Shown here in pieces: positions 46,156 through 56,647 of a stretch of DNA of 64,000 nt; the stretch's first letter is position 1; each line of letters starts with the position of its first letter. A model generated the notes under the pieces. It did not search any database. It was not told the origin of the DNA and was given only the letters and a program-made list of their open reading frames with translations. Both the position numbers and the translations under genes were made by a program. The DNA is from Prosthecodimorpha hirschii (lineage in GTDB: Bacteria > Pseudomonadota > Alphaproteobacteria > Rhizobiales > Ancalomicrobiaceae): positions 5,610,101 through 5,674,100 of the forward strand of contig NZ_LJYW01000001.1 of assembly GCF_001305515.1 (NCBI RefSeq), read 5' to 3'.

Positions 46156-48117
46156 ATGGCGCATACCGACATCGATACGGTCGCGGTCGACCCGGGCCTC
46201 CCGCAGGGCGGCGCGGGCGCCGGCCCGACCCAGGGCGCCGCCGGCGCGGCCGCACCGGGGCTTGCGCATGGCGCGACGCAATCGGGCCTGCTGGCCGCCC
46301 TGGGCATCGTCTTCGGCGACATCGGGACGAGCCCGATCTACACGCTCGACACCGCGCTCAAGATCGGCGTCATCCAGCCGATCCAGGCCGACGTGCTCGG
46401 CTTCCTGTCGCTGGCCATCTGGTCGCTGCTGATCGTGGTCGGCGTCTGGTACGCGGCCTTCATCATGCGCGCCGACAATCGCGGGGAGGGCGGCATCTTT
46501 GCCCTGATGGCGCTCGCGCATCAGTCGGCGCCCAACATGGCCGGCTTCATCGCGGTGCTCGGCATCATCGGCGCCTCGCTGTTCTACGGCGATGCGGTCA
46601 TCACCCCGGCCATCTCGGTGCTTTCGGCCGTCGAAGGCCTCTCGGTGACGGCGCCGGCGCTCGACCATCTGGTGCTGCCGCTCGCCCTCGTCATCCTGAC
46701 CACGCTCTTCGCCGTCCAGCGCGGCGGCGCCTCGCGGGTCGGCGGCTGGTTCGGGCCGATCATGCTGATCTGGTTCGGCGTCCTCGCCGTGCTCGGTCTC
46801 TGGCAGATCGTTCAGTATCCGGTCGTGCTGGCCGCCTTCGATCCGCGCTGGGGTCTCTCCTTCCTGCTCAATGCCGGCTGGGGCGCCTTCGCCATCCTGG
46901 CCGTGGTGGTTCTGGCGGTGACCGGTGCCGAGGCGCTCTACGCCGACATGGGGCATGTCGGCCGTCAGGCCGTGCGCAAGGCCTTCGTCTTCGTCGTCGC
47001 GCCGTCGCTGATCCTCAACTATCTCGGGCAGGGCGCCCATGCCCTGCGCGATCCGGTCAACGGCGCCCACGACACCTTCTTCCATCTCGTCCCGCCGGCC
47101 ATGCAGCCGTTCCTGGTCGTGCTCGCGACCCTGGCGACCGTGATCGCCAGCCAGGCGGTGATCTCGGGCGCCTTCGCGGTCACCCACCAGGCGTCGCATC
47201 TCGGCTTCTGGCCGCGGGTCGAGACGCGCCACACCTCGGCCGCGGAACGCGGACAGGTCTATGTGCCGTCGGTCAATCTGGTCCTGTTCTTGGCGGTGAT
47301 CACCGTCGTGCTGGCCTTCCAGAAATCGGAGAAGCTCGCCGAGGCCTATGGCTTCGCGGTCACCGGCACGATGGTGGTGACCTCGATGCTGGCCTTCCTG
47401 GTCGCGCGCAAGGTCTGGGGCTGGCCGGCCTGGAAGGCGATCCCGGTGGTCGCCTTCTTCATGCTGTTCGACGTGTCCTTCTTCCTGTCCTGCGCCACCA
47501 AGGTGCTGCATGGCGCCTGGCTGCCGCTGGTGCTGGGCGTGCTGCTGATCCTGGTGATGGCCGGCTGGCGGATGGGCCGCATCCGGCTCGCCGCCCGGCG
47601 CCGGCATGAAGGCGTGCCGCTGAAGATCGCCCTGTCGGCCTTGCGCAGCCCGCGCGTCGAACATGTCCGCGGCACGGCGGTCTACCTGATGGAGGACAAG
47701 ACGCTGGCGCCGCGCGCCTTCCTGCACAATCTGAAGCACAACAAGGCGTGCCATCAGCAGATCGTCTTCCTGTCGATCCAGACGACGGATACGCCGTGGA
47801 TCGAGGATGCGTGCCGGGTCAAGGCGGAGACGCTCGGCGAGGGACTGGCTCTGGTCCAGGTCCGATTCGGCTTCATGGAAGCACCCGACGTGCCGGCCGC
47901 CGTGAACGCGACGGAGACCATGGGGGTCCATATCGACCGCAAGGACCTGAGCTACTTCGTCAGCCGCGCCCATCTTGTCGAGGGCGACGAGGGCGGTCTG
48001 TGGACCTGGCTGCGCGGTCTGTTCATCTTCCTCTACCGCAATCAGGCCGAGCCGGCAGAATACTACAACATCCCGCATGGCCGCGTGGTCGATCTCGGCT
48101 CGCAGATCACCATCTGA
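46156..48117 (+). CDS. kup: Kup-type low-affinity potassium uptake protein
   Basis: A 653-residue potassium:proton symporter with about 12 membrane spans and a cytosolic C-terminal domain (about 490-653). The hallmark GIVFGDIGTSPIYTLDT opens the first span after a glycine/alanine-rich N-terminus, and later GDAVITPAISVLSAVEGL and VSFFLSCATKVLHGAWLPL are family segments. ATG 46156 with AGGAG a few nt upstream. Stand-alone gene. About 295 bp of leader precede it; no riboswitch could be recognised. Confidence 0.95.
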   Translation: MAHTDIDTVAVDPGLPQGGAGAGPTQGAAGAAAPGLAHGATQSGLLAALGIVFGDIGTSPIYTLDTALKIGVIQPIQADVLGFLSLAIWSLLIVVGVWYAAFIMRADNRGEGGIFALMALAHQSAPNMAGFIAVLGIIGASLFYGDAVITPAISVLSAVEGLSVTAPALDHLVLPLALVILTTLFAVQRGGASRVGGWFGPIMLIWFGVLAVLGLWQIVQYPVVLAAFDPRWGLSFLLNAGWGAFAILAVVVLAVTGAEALYADMGHVGRQAVRKAFVFVVAPSLILNYLGQGAHALRDPVNGAHDTFFHLVPPAMQPFLVVLATLATVIASQAVISGAFAVTHQASHLGFWPRVETRHTSAAERGQVYVPSVNLVLFLAVITVVLAFQKSEKLAEAYGFAVTGTMVVTSMLAFLVARKVWGWPAWKAIPVVAFFMLFDVSFFLSCATKVLHGAWLPLVLGVLLILVMAGWRMGRIRLAARRRHEGVPLKIALSALRSPRVEHVRGTAVYLMEDKTLAPRAFLHNLKHNKACHQQIVFLSIQTTDTPWIEDACRVKAETLGEGLALVQVRFGFMEAPDVPAAVNATETMGVHIDRKDLSYFVSRAHLVEGDEGGLWTWLRGLFIFLYRNQAEPAEYYNIPHGRVVDLGSQITI

Positions 48118-48257
48118 AGGCCGGCGCGGCACGGCAGCTTAAGGCCGTCGGGGCAGGTCGCGCCGTTTGTCGGGTGGCGGCCGGCGGACCGCTTCGGCAG
48201 GCACCCCCGTGTCGGCGGCGCGCCCCCGGCTGCGGCGCCGCAGCCGGCCGTTCGAAC

Positions 48258-48959
48258 TCAGTCGACGAAGTATTCGGGCCGCTCGACGGAATAGCGCAGC
48301 AGGGCCTCGCCGAGCGTGTCGATATGCGCCGCAGCGATGTCGCAGGCCATCACGCCGTCATGCTTGCGCAGCGCGGATACGATGTCCCGGTGATGCTCCT
48401 GGAAGGATTGATTGAGCCAGATGTCGCTCGGCAGCATGCGGGCGGCGCGCGCCGTCATGGCCAGGCCGATATCGACCTGATTGACGAGCTTTCCAAAGCC
48501 GCTGCTGCCGGCGATGGCGAGATGAAATGCGTGGTTGGCAGCCACGTATTTCGTCTCGTCATGATTCTGGAGCGCCTCGTCGAGGTCGGCCACGATGGCG
48601 TCGAGCTTGGCCAGGTCCGCCTCGGTCGCGCGCTCGGCCATCCGACGGGTGGCATAGCTTTCGAGTGCGGCGCGAATGCCCAGGCTCTCGGCGATCGCCT
48701 TCCGGCTGAGCCGGGTGACGTAGCTGCCCCGCTGCGGAAGGACCTCGACCAGCCCCTCCCGCTCTAGCTGTGATAGTGCCGTCGTGACCGGCTGTCGGGA
48801 TACGTTCATTTCCCGGCACAGGACGGACTTGTCGATAAAGGACCCCGGCAGCAGTTTCATTTCCACAATCATGCTGCGGATGGCGCGATAGCAAGATTCC
48901 GACTTCTTTTCATATTTATTTTCTTGAATAAAATCGGTATTCCCACGCGCACGAGTCAT
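48258..48959 (-). CDS. GntR-family regulator, FCD subfamily
   Basis: A 233-residue regulator. The wHTH (about 20-88) contains CYRAIRSMIVEMKLLPG, FIDKSVLCREMNVSRQPVTTAL and the wing GSYVTRLS; the FCD domain carries ANHAFHLAIAG, QEHHRDIVSAL and AAHIDTLGEAL, giving the metal-binding histidines. It is preceded by an AT-rich 300 bp region. No catabolic operon lies beside it (kup and DAHP synthase are neighbours), so its target is distant or is its own promoter. Confidence 0.88.
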   Translation of the reverse strand: MTRARGNTDFIQENKYEKKSESCYRAIRSMIVEMKLLPGSFIDKSVLCREMNVSRQPVTTALSQLEREGLVEVLPQRGSYVTRLSRKAIAESLGIRAALESYATRRMAERATEADLAKLDAIVADLDEALQNHDETKYVAANHAFHLAIAGSSGFGKLVNQVDIGLAMTARAARMLPSDIWLNQSFQEHHRDIVSALRKHDGVMACDIAAAHIDTLGEALLRYSVERPEYFVD

Positions 48960-49269
48960 GACAAGAGACGCCCTTTTAAGTTCATTTTGTAAGAGTAAAT
49001 TCCTTAAAGTTTATAGCGATGTCAACGCTGAATTGAAACTTGGCAGGCTCGGATGAGGCTTTGGTCCGGTAAATCTACTAGGCTCGGTGTTATTACGTTA
49101 TATTGACAAGTGCCTATGTGACGTCTCTCCGGTGCTGACGCAGCGGCGCGGCGGCCGTGGCCGGGTCGAAAACGGGTGGCGGTAGCATCGCAGGGCCACG
49201 GCGTGTATAAGCGTGCCCCAAATCAAGACGGGGGCTCGTCCAGGCCGGCCCGGGGTGGAGTGCGCTGTA
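48960..49269. other. AT-rich divergent promoter region
   Basis: About 310 bp, among the most AT-rich DNA in the window (48965-49110). Includes TTTTAAGTTCATTTTGTAAG, a TTGACA hexamer at 49103-49108 and TATTACGTTATATTG words, so it likely holds promoters of the regulator and of the DAHP synthase gene. The -10 element for the TTGACA is not convincing. No gene. Confidence 0.5.
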
Positions 49270-50670
49270 ATGACCGACAAAATGGCGGCGAGGGGTTGGT
49301 CCCCGGATAGCTGGCGGACAAAGCCGATCGTCCAGGTTCCTGACTATCCCGACAAGGCGATCCTGCACGCCGTCGAGGACGATCTCAGGACCTGGCCGCC
49401 GCTGGCCATTGCCGACGAGGCCCGCAAGCTGGAGATCGCGCTGGCGCGCGTCTGCGAACGCCGGGCCTTTCTGTTGCAGGGCGGCGATTGCGCCGAGAGC
49501 TTCTCCGAGCATTCGGCCAACAACATTCGCGACTTCTTCAAGGTGTTCCTGTCGATGGCGGTCGTTTTGACCTATTCGGCGGCCTTGCCGGTCGTGAAGG
49601 TCGGTCGGATTGCCGGTCAGTTCGCCAAGCCGCGCTCGTCCAATGTCGAGAAGCGCGGCGACGTCGAACTCCCGGCCTATCGCGGCGACATCATCAACGG
49701 CTTCGACTTCTCGCCGGAAAGCCGCATCCCCGATCCGACGCGGATGCGCATGGTCTATCGGCAATCGGCTGCGACGCTGAACCTGCTGCGCGGCTTCGCG
49801 ACCGGCGGCTATTCGAAGCTCGAGCGCGTCAACCGCTGGATGCTCGATTTCCTGAGCGACAGCCCGGTGGCCGAACAGTACCAGGAACTCGCGGACCGGA
49901 TCACCGAGGCGCTCGAATTCATGGCCTCCTGCGGGCTGACCGCCGACACGGTCCCGCAGCTGCAGGGCGTGCATTTCTACACCAGCCATGAGGCGCTGCT
50001 GCTGCCCTACGAGGAGGCGCTGACGCGCGAGGACTCCGTCGAGGGCGGCTGGTACGACACCTCCGCGCACATGCTCTGGATCGGCGACCGCACCCGCCAG
50101 CCGGATCACGCGCATATCGAGTATATGCGCGGCATCGAGAACCCGATCGGGCTGAAATGCGGCCCCTCGCTGACGCCCGACGGCCTGCTCGAACTTATCG
50201 ACGTGCTCAACCCGTCGAACCGTCCGGGTCGCCTGACGTTGATCGCACGGTTCGGCTCCGACAAGGTCGGCAAGCACCTGCCGGCCCTGATCCGCGCCGT
50301 CGAGCGCGAAGGCCGCAACGTCATCTGGTCCTGCGATCCGATGCACGGCAACACCATCACGTCGTCGAGCAGCCACAAGACCCGCCCGTTCGGCCGCATC
50401 CTCGAGGAGGTCCAGGCCTTCTTCGACATCCATCGCACCGAGGGCACCTATGCGGGCGGCGTGCATCTGGAGATGACCGGCAAGAATGTCACCGAATGCA
50501 CCGGCGGCGCGGTGGCGATCCAGGATGCCGATCTGGGCAACCAGTACGACACCCTGTGCGACCCGCGGCTCAATGCCCGTCAGGCGCTGGAACTGGCGTT
50601 CCTGATCGCGGCCGAACTGAAGAAGGATCGGTCGATGCGGCCGAGCACCCTGCTCGCGGCAGCGGAGTGA
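49270..50670 (+). CDS. Class II (plant-type) 3-deoxy-7-phosphoheptulonate (DAHP) synthase
   Basis: A 466-residue enzyme of the first shikimate-pathway step, condensing phosphoenolpyruvate with erythrose 4-phosphate. The opening [19 protein letters not shown], the [11 protein letters not shown] metal cysteine, [11 protein letters not shown], the [10 protein letters not shown] histidine and GGVHLEMTG metal-binding glutamate are typical of class II. ATG at 49270 (MTDKMAARG) is preceded by GGAG; the frame also has an upstream ATG that would add 19 residues without homology. Length is normal. Confidence 0.95.
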   Translation: MTDKMAARGWSPDSWRTKPIVQVPDYPDKAILHAVEDDLRTWPPLAIADEARKLEIALARVCERRAFLLQGGDCAESFSEHSANNIRDFFKVFLSMAVVLTYSAALPVVKVGRIAGQFAKPRSSNVEKRGDVELPAYRGDIINGFDFSPESRIPDPTRMRMVYRQSAATLNLLRGFATGGYSKLERVNRWMLDFLSDSPVAEQYQELADRITEALEFMASCGLTADTVPQLQGVHFYTSHEALLLPYEEALTREDSVEGGWYDTSAHMLWIGDRTRQPDHAHIEYMRGIENPIGLKCGPSLTPDGLLELIDVLNPSNRPGRLTLIARFGSDKVGKHLPALIRAVEREGRNVIWSCDPMHGNTITSSSSHKTRPFGRILEEVQAFFDIHRTEGTYAGGVHLEMTGKNVTECTGGAVAIQDADLGNQYDTLCDPRLNARQALELAFLIAAELKKDRSMRPSTLLAAAE

Positions 50671-50850
50671 TCCGGCCCGCATGAAGGCGTCTGACGGCCC
50701 TCGGCGCGGTTGACATCGCAGAGGCCGGAACCGTCGCGGCAAGGCGCGGCGGCTCCGGCCGTCCACGGCGCCTTGCCCACGCCTCGCATAAAGATTCCTG
50801 AATTTGTAAAAAATTGGTATTTTGGGCCGAGGCTCCCGGTGGAACGGGAC

Positions 50851-51897
50851 ATGGCCATGGTCGACAGGGAAGCGCTCTACCGGGATATCGCGCTGTCGCT
50901 GGACGTCGGCTACTGGATGCTCGACTGCGCACGCGAGAGCATCTACTGGCCGAAGGGACTGGGCGTCGAGAAGGTCCAGAAGAGCTACGGGTGGACGCCG
51001 CTCGGCGAGGTGGCGCAGTTCTACGACGAGCCGGAACGGCTGCGCTTCTTCGGCTATGTGCGCGATCTCCTGGCCAATCCCAACAGTGACCGTCGGCTCG
51101 ACATCGTGGCACGGGGGCCGGCCGGCGCCCGGATTCCGCTGCGCATGTGCGGCCGGGCGGTTCGCGACGACCGCGATCTCTACGTCTTCGGCGTGATCGA
51201 GGTATCGCCTGTCCCGCGCGAGCGCGACGATGCGGCCCGGCAGTCGAGCGCTTTGCTCGACAGCGTCCTGGCGGCCACCGACAGCGGCGTCATCCTGTTC
51301 GACGAGGCCTTGAACCTGCGCCGGGCGAATGGCGCGGCGCTGCAGATGTTCGCACCGGCGGCCGGGGAGGGGCCGGCGGCACTGGCGGCGGCCGCGGAGC
51401 GGTTGCCGGCCGATATGATGAAGGCCGTCGCCGAGGCTTTCGCGCGCCGTGCAGGGACGGCCGGCCGGATCATCCTGGCCGACGGGCGCCGCGCGATGTG
51501 GCGCGCCACGCCCTATTGGCTCGGGCCGCAGGGGCCGCGCGGCGGGCTCCTGGTCGTCAACGCCGCCGGTCCGGCGCGTGCACCCGCGCCGGCCGCGCCT
51601 GCGGGCCGCTTCGACGTGCTCGAGAATCTCGCCCATCCGGCGGTGGTCGTCTCGGCGACGGGGGCCGACCTGAAATTCGCCAACCGGCCGGCGCGGCAGA
51701 TGCTGCATCTGGCCGACAACGCGCGCTATCGCGTGCGCAATCTCTTCGAGGTGGCCGGCCCGATGGCCGTCGCTCGGGTGCAGCCGCCGGACCCGCGCGC
51801 CGACATCCTGCCGGTCGCCTTGCCGATGGGCGCCCGCATCGCCCGCATGGGCGAGCCTGACGATGACCTCCTGTTCGTGGAATATCTCTACCGGTAG
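50851..51897 (+). CDS. PAS-repeat protein without output domain
   Basis: A 348-residue cytosolic protein. Residues 1-120 look like a PAS domain (YRDIALSLDVGYWMLDCARE, YWPKGLGVEKVQKSYGW, RPSGP-like FGVIEVSP strand), then a second PAS-like unit (about 135-230: LLDSVLAATDSGVILFDEALN) and a third (about 255-340: VLENLAHPAVVVSATGADL). No kinase, GGDEF, EAL or HTH output is present. The start is uncertain: ATG 50851 or 50857, following an AT-rich stretch (50785-50822). I do not recognise a characterised family; it may sense a ligand and act through a partner. Confidence 0.65.
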   Translation: MAMVDREALYRDIALSLDVGYWMLDCARESIYWPKGLGVEKVQKSYGWTPLGEVAQFYDEPERLRFFGYVRDLLANPNSDRRLDIVARGPAGARIPLRMCGRAVRDDRDLYVFGVIEVSPVPRERDDAARQSSALLDSVLAATDSGVILFDEALNLRRANGAALQMFAPAAGEGPAALAAAAERLPADMMKAVAEAFARRAGTAGRIILADGRRAMWRATPYWLGPQGPRGGLLVVNAAGPARAPAPAAPAGRFDVLENLAHPAVVVSATGADLKFANRPARQMLHLADNARYRVRNLFEVAGPMAVARVQPPDPRADILPVALPMGARIARMGEPDDDLLFVEYLYR

Positions 51898-51929
51898 GGG
51901 GGCCGCGTACCGGCTCTGCCGCGGCCGGT

Positions 51930-52877
51930 TCAGCCGTAGTCGAAATCGATCAGCTCGTAGCGGTCGAGGCGGGTCGAGCTTGCGCCGCCGGGCTCGGCGG
52001 GACCGTCGTCGCGAATGTGCAGCGTGAGCGGCGATCGGCGCAGCGCGGTCGGCACGGCGAAGCCCGGCACGGCGCCGATGGCCGGGTTCAACCCCGCATA
52101 GACGAAGACGGGGCGCCGGCTGCGTCGGCATGCGGCCGCGATCGCGGCGCGGATCTCGCTGCCCATGGTTTCGGCGCCCGGCCGGGCGAACAGGCCCAGA
52201 ATGCACAGGACCGGCAGCCCGCTCATCCGTGCCCGGCGGGACAGCAGGAGGACGTTGTCGGTCGCCTCGATGCCGTAGCGGTGCCGCGGGTTGCCGAGGC
52301 GGCGCAGCAGCGTCTCGGCGGTCCACACGATCCCGTCGCCCGGCTCGTCGGCGAGGTGGTTCTCGAACAGGGCCAGAATTTCGGCGCCGCCGAGGCGGTC
52401 GAGATCCTGCGACAGGAATACGGCGCGCGTCGAGCCGAGCCCGATGCCGGTCCGCGCCTCCAGCCGGTGGCAGGGCGGCGCCTTGGCGAAGCGCTCGACG
52501 ACCGGCACGGCGGTCGCATTGGGCACGCCGAGCATGAAGCGGATGCCCTCCGCGCGGCACTGGGCCATGCCCTCGCGATACATCCGGATCATCAGCGGAC
52601 CCGAACGGTGGCCGGGCTCGACGCATTGGTCGACCACCAGGACGCCCTGGTGCAGGCCGCCGCGATGGCGGATCGACTGGCGCAGCAGCACGAGCTGGCC
52701 GACCTTCCGCCCGAGCGCCGAGACCCCGATGACGATCGCGCCCTGCGAGAAGGCGTCCCGGTAGAGCCATTCCAGAGCCGCGGGCGAGAAGGCCTGGCCG
52801 AAGGCCGCCGAGGCCATGCGGGCGGTCTCGGCAAAATCGACGCGCGGTTCGCGGGCGATGGTCAAGGCGGCGGTCAT
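51930..52877 (-). CDS. GNAT-fold acetyltransferase-like protein
   Basis: A 315-residue protein resembling acyl-CoA N-acyltransferases. GALKVGQLVLL-type strands appear as ALGRKVGQLVLLRQS, and VLVVDQCVEPGHRSGPLMIRM is the GNAT beta4/alpha3 region in which the acetyl-CoA loop reads GHRSGP instead of Q/RxxGxG/A. The second half repeats mixed alpha/beta character (ILGLFARPG, FVYAGLNPAIG). Start ATG 52875-52877; a longer frame begins with TTG. Substrate unknown. Convergent with the PAS-repeat gene. Confidence 0.65.
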   Translation of the reverse strand: MTAALTIAREPRVDFAETARMASAAFGQAFSPAALEWLYRDAFSQGAIVIGVSALGRKVGQLVLLRQSIRHRGGLHQGVLVVDQCVEPGHRSGPLMIRMYREGMAQCRAEGIRFMLGVPNATAVPVVERFAKAPPCHRLEARTGIGLGSTRAVFLSQDLDRLGGAEILALFENHLADEPGDGIVWTAETLLRRLGNPRHRYGIEATDNVLLLSRRARMSGLPVLCILGLFARPGAETMGSEIRAAIAAACRRSRRPVFVYAGLNPAIGAVPGFAVPTALRRSPLTLHIRDDGPAEPGGASSTRLDRYELIDFDYG

Positions 52878-53014
52878 CGAGGCGTCCCGGTCGGTCGGCG
52901 GCACCAACCGATAGCGCAACCGTCCGGCGCCGTGTGAAGATCCGCGTTTTTGCCTTAACGGATCGCCCCGACGCGCTCTTGCCGCTCCCGCGCCGGCGCG
53001 ATAAATCCGGAACC

Positions 53015-54739
53015 ATGACCGACCGCCTGAAGATCGCCATCGCGCAGCTCAATCCGACCGTCGGCGACATCGCCGGCAACCTCGTCAAGGCGCGCCGGGG
53101 CCGTGCCAAGGCGGCCGCGCTCGGGGCCGATCTGGTCGTCTTCACCGAACTCTTCATTGCGGGCTATCCGCCGGAGGATCTGGTGCTGAAGCCGGCCTTC
53201 CAGGCCGCCTGCATGCGCGCGGTCGAGGACCTGGCCGGCGAGACCGCGGACGGCGGGCCGGCGGTCCTGATCGGTTCGCCCTGGCGCGACGGCGAACGGC
53301 TGCACAATGCGGTGGCGCTGCTGGCGGGCGGGCGCATCGAAGCGGTGCGCTACAAGGTCGACCTGCCCAATTACGGTCCCTTCGACGAGAAGCGGGTCTT
53401 CGCCGCCGGGCCGCTGCCGGGGCCGGTGACGGTCAAGGGCGTGCGCATCGGCGTGCCGATCTGCGAGGACATCTGGACCGACGAGGTCACCGAGTGCCTG
53501 GCCGAGACCGGTGCCGAAATCCTGATCGTGCCGAACGGCTCGCCCTACTGGCGCGACAAGACGGACGAGCGCCTGCAGGTGGCCGTCGCGCGCGTGGTCG
53601 AGACCGGGTTGCCGCTGATCTACGCCAACCAGCTCGGCGGCCAGGACGAACTGGTCTTCGACGGCGCCTCCTTCGCGCTCAATGCCGATCGCAGCCTGGC
53701 CTTCCAGATGCCGGCCTTCGAGGAGGCCGTGGCGCTGGTCGTCTACGAGCGGGACGGGGACGGCTGGCGCTGCACCGAGGGCCCGATGGCGAGCCTCGCC
53801 GAGGGGGCGGAGGCCGACTGGGCGGCCTGCATGCTGGGCCTGCGCGACTATGTCGACAAGAACCGCTTTCCGGGCGTCGTGCTCGGCCTCTCGGGCGGTA
53901 TCGATTCCGCGGTCGTCGCCGCGCTTGCGGTCGATGCGCTCGGGCCTGAGCGCGTCCACTGCATCATGATGCCCTACCGCTACACCTCCGGCGAAAGCCT
54001 GACCGACGCGGCGGCCTGCGCCGAGGCGCTCGGCGTGCGCTACGACACGGTGCCGATCGCCCCGGCGGTGGAAGGGTTCCTGGAGTTGCTGTCGCCGCTC
54101 TTCGCCGGCACCACCAGCGGCATCACGGAAGAGAACCTGCAGTCGCGCACCCGCGGCACGATCCTGATGGCGGTCTCCAACAAGTTCGGCGCCATGGTGC
54201 TGACCACCGGCAACAAGTCGGAGATGTCGGTCGGCTACGCCACCCTCTACGGCGACATGAACGGGGGCTTCAATCCGATCAAGGACCTGTACAAGATGCA
54301 GGTCTTCGCGCTCGCCCGCTGGCGCAACGCGCAGGTGCCGACGGGGGCGCGCGGCCCGGGCGGCACGGTGATCCCGGTCAACATCATCGACAAGGCGCCT
54401 TCGGCGGAACTGCGCGAGAACCAGAAGGACGAGGATTCGCTGCCGCCCTATCCGGTGCTCGACGCGATCCTGGAAGCCCTGGTCGAGAACGAGACGCCGA
54501 TCGCCGAGATCGCCGCCGCCGGCTACGATCTCGACACGGTGCGCCGGGTCGAGAGCCTGTTGCGGGTGGCGGAGTACAAGCGCCGGCAGGCGGCGCCGGG
54601 CGTGAAGATCACGCGCAAGAATTTCGGCCGCGACCGGCGCTATCCGATCACCAACGGCTTCCGCGATCCCGGCCTGCCGGTCGCCTTCGGCCGCAGCGTC
54701 AAGGCCCGGCTGCCGCGCGGCGATGCCGGCGATTTCTGA
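53015..54739 (+). CDS. nadE: Glutamine-dependent NAD+ synthetase
   Basis: A 574-residue two-domain enzyme converting nicotinate adenine dinucleotide to NAD+. N-terminal nitrilase-type glutaminase with the Glu45/Lys114/Cys150 triad (VVFTELF, YKVDLPNY, VPICEDIW), and a C-terminal ATP-pyrophosphatase domain with the P-loop SGGIDS at 293-298 and TTGNKSEMSVGYATLYGD. Start ATG 53015 (MTDRLKIAIAQ) is the family N-terminus. Complete length. Ammonia is channelled between the two sites in relatives. Confidence 0.96.
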   Translation: MTDRLKIAIAQLNPTVGDIAGNLVKARRGRAKAAALGADLVVFTELFIAGYPPEDLVLKPAFQAACMRAVEDLAGETADGGPAVLIGSPWRDGERLHNAVALLAGGRIEAVRYKVDLPNYGPFDEKRVFAAGPLPGPVTVKGVRIGVPICEDIWTDEVTECLAETGAEILIVPNGSPYWRDKTDERLQVAVARVVETGLPLIYANQLGGQDELVFDGASFALNADRSLAFQMPAFEEAVALVVYERDGDGWRCTEGPMASLAEGAEADWAACMLGLRDYVDKNRFPGVVLGLSGGIDSAVVAALAVDALGPERVHCIMMPYRYTSGESLTDAAACAEALGVRYDTVPIAPAVEGFLELLSPLFAGTTSGITEENLQSRTRGTILMAVSNKFGAMVLTTGNKSEMSVGYATLYGDMNGGFNPIKDLYKMQVFALARWRNAQVPTGARGPGGTVIPVNIIDKAPSAELRENQKDEDSLPPYPVLDAILEALVENETPIAEIAAAGYDLDTVRRVESLLRVAEYKRRQAAPGVKITRKNFGRDRRYPITNGFRDPGLPVAFGRSVKARLPRGDAGDF

Positions 54740-54939
54740 GGACTTCGGCCAGTCCGGTTAGGATCGGGCCGACCCGACCTGAGATCCGCGATGCGAGGAT
54801 CGCCTGAAGCCTTTGAGGCCCGCGCATTTCCGCTCGCCCAGGCGTTTTCGCGCAGGCGCGAATTCTGCCTGTGCCGTCGTTCTTCGGCAGCAAGGGTGCT
54901 AACGTCCGGGCACTCGCAGCGCCGCGCCCGGAGAGTCCC

Positions 54940-55224
54940 ATGTTCGGCCTTTCGTCCTGCACCACCTCGATCCTGCTGATCGCCGCCCTGTTCCTGCTCG
55001 CTGGCTTCCTGTTCGTGATCGTCGGCCTGGGCGGCCACCGACTCGTCCGCGAGGCCGGTTCCGGCCATTCCGTGATGCTGGTCCCGCTGAACCTCTACCG
55101 AACCGGCCACTACGGCGCCAAGCACGAGGTGCCGCGCAGTCGGCTCGCCGGCCTCAACAATGTCGCGCTGGTGATCCTGATCGTCGCCATCCTCTGTCTG
55201 TTCGCCCGTTCGCCGGCCTGCTGA
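54940..55224 (+). CDS. Small two-span membrane protein of unknown function
   Basis: A 94-residue inner-membrane protein. Two hydrophobic segments (about 8-32, [20 protein letters not shown]; and 73-90, [16 protein letters not shown]) flank a soluble basic loop ([17 protein letters not shown]). GGAGAG precedes ATG 54940. Between nadE and gltX in the same direction. No family recognised; a structural or regulatory membrane peptide is all that can be said. Confidence 0.7.
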   Translation: MFGLSSCTTSILLIAALFLLAGFLFVIVGLGGHRLVREAGSGHSVMLVPLNLYRTGHYGAKHEVPRSRLAGLNNVALVILIVAILCLFARSPAC

Positions 55225-55270
55225 TCGCGCAGGATCGCCGGCGGCGAAACTCCTCCAAGGCATCCCATCC

Positions 55271-56647
55271 GTGACCGTCACCGTTCGTTTCGCGCCGTCC
55301 CCGACCGGCCGCATCCATATCGGCAATGCCCGCGCGGCCCTGTTCAATGCCCTGTTCGCGCTGCGCCTGGGCGGCCGCTTCGTGCTGCGCTTCGACGATA
55401 CCGACCGCGAGCGCTCGCGCGAGGATCTGAAGCTCGCGATCGCCGACGATCTCGCCTGGCTCGGCATCCGGCCCGACCTGATGCTCAGCCAGTCGGACCG
55501 CACCGACCTCTACGATCAGGCGGCCGAACGCCTGAAGGCGGCGGGCCGGCTCTATGCCTGCTACGAGACGCCGGACGAACTGGAACGCCGCCGCCGCCGC
55601 CAGCTGGCGCGCGGCCTGCCGCCGATCTACGACCGAGCCGCGCTCAAGCTGACCGAGGCCGAGCATGCCGCGCTCGCCGCCGAGGGCCGCCGCCCACATT
55701 GGCGCTTCCGGCTCGACGGCCGGTCGGTCGCCTGGACCGATCTGGTTCGCGGCGAGCAGATCGTCGATACGGCCTCATTGTCCGATCCGGTGCTGATCCG
55801 CGAGGACGGCACCTATCTCTACACGCTGCCTTCGGTCGTCGACGACATCGCGCTGGGCATCAGCCATGTCATCCGGGGCGAGGATCACGTCACCAATACC
55901 GGCGTGCAGATCGAGATCTTCGAGGCGCTCGGCGGCCCGGTCCCGGCCTTCGGGCATTACAATCTGATCTCGACCGTGTCTGGCGAGGCCTTGTCGAAGC
56001 GCCTCGGCTCGCTCTCGATCGGCTCGCTGCGCGCGGCCGGCTACGAGCCGATGGCCGTCGCCTCGCTCTCCGTACTGATCGGTTCGGCGGAGGAGATCCA
56101 CGCCTACCGGTCGCTCGCCGAACTGGCCGGCCATGTCGATCTGGCGCGGGTCTCGATGTCGACCGCGAAATTCGACCCGCACGAACTCGACACGCTGAAT
56201 GCCCGCCTTGTTCACGGCCTCGCTTTCGAGGCGGTTGCGGAGCGGCTGGCGGACCTCGGCATTCCGGGCGCCAGCGGGATCGATCCGGGGGCCTTCTGGG
56301 ACGCGGTCCGGCCGAACCTCGTCACCGTGCCGGAAGCGGCGCAGTGGTGGCGGATCGTCGTGGAAGGGCCGCAGATGGTCCCCCCGTCGGAAGGCGAGGC
56401 CGGGGCCGCGCCGACGCCGGCCGACACCGCATTTCTCGCCCAGGCACGGGCGATGCTGCCGCCGGAGCCTTGGGACGAGACCACCTGGGGCACCTGGACC
56501 AAGGCGCTGCAGGCCGCGACCGGGCGCAAGGGCCGCGACCTGTTCCTGCCGCTGCGCCGGGCCCTGACCGGGGTCGACCACGGACCGGAGCTCAAGAAGC
56601 TCCTGCCGCTTATCGGTTGGCGAAGAACTTCGGCCCGACTACCCTGA
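55271..56647 (+). CDS. gltX: Glutamyl-tRNA synthetase (GTG start)
   Basis: A 458-residue class I synthetase charging tRNA-Glu (or tRNA-Glu/Gln in bacteria using the transamidation route). The HIGH-equivalent HIGN is at 16-19 ([13 protein letters not shown]) and the KMSKS-equivalent ALSKR at 240-244. The core region [11 protein letters not shown] is typical. Begins with GTG at 55271 (NNNATCC-GTG-ACC), confirmed because the family's conserved FAPSPTG follows at residue 8. Its 3' end overlaps the convergent DUF2865 gene by 38 nt. Confidence 0.94.
   Translation: MTVTVRFAPSPTGRIHIGNARAALFNALFALRLGGRFVLRFDDTDRERSREDLKLAIADDLAWLGIRPDLMLSQSDRTDLYDQAAERLKAAGRLYACYETPDELERRRRRQLARGLPPIYDRAALKLTEAEHAALAAEGRRPHWRFRLDGRSVAWTDLVRGEQIVDTASLSDPVLIREDGTYLYTLPSVVDDIALGISHVIRGEDHVTNTGVQIEIFEALGGPVPAFGHYNLISTVSGEALSKRLGSLSIGSLRAAGYEPMAVASLSVLIGSAEEIHAYRSLAELAGHVDLARVSMSTAKFDPHELDTLNARLVHGLAFEAVAERLADLGIPGASGIDPGAFWDAVRPNLVTVPEAAQWWRIVVEGPQMVPPSEGEAGAAPTPADTAFLAQARAMLPPEPWDETTWGTWTKALQAATGRKGRDLFLPLRRALTGVDHGPELKKLLPLIGWRRTSARLP

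Noticed and set aside
49114-53157. A 1347-codon minus-strand open frame opposite DAHP synthase and neighbours
   Set aside because: Shadow of GC-rich coding DNA; contains no domain and overlaps three genes with clear homology.
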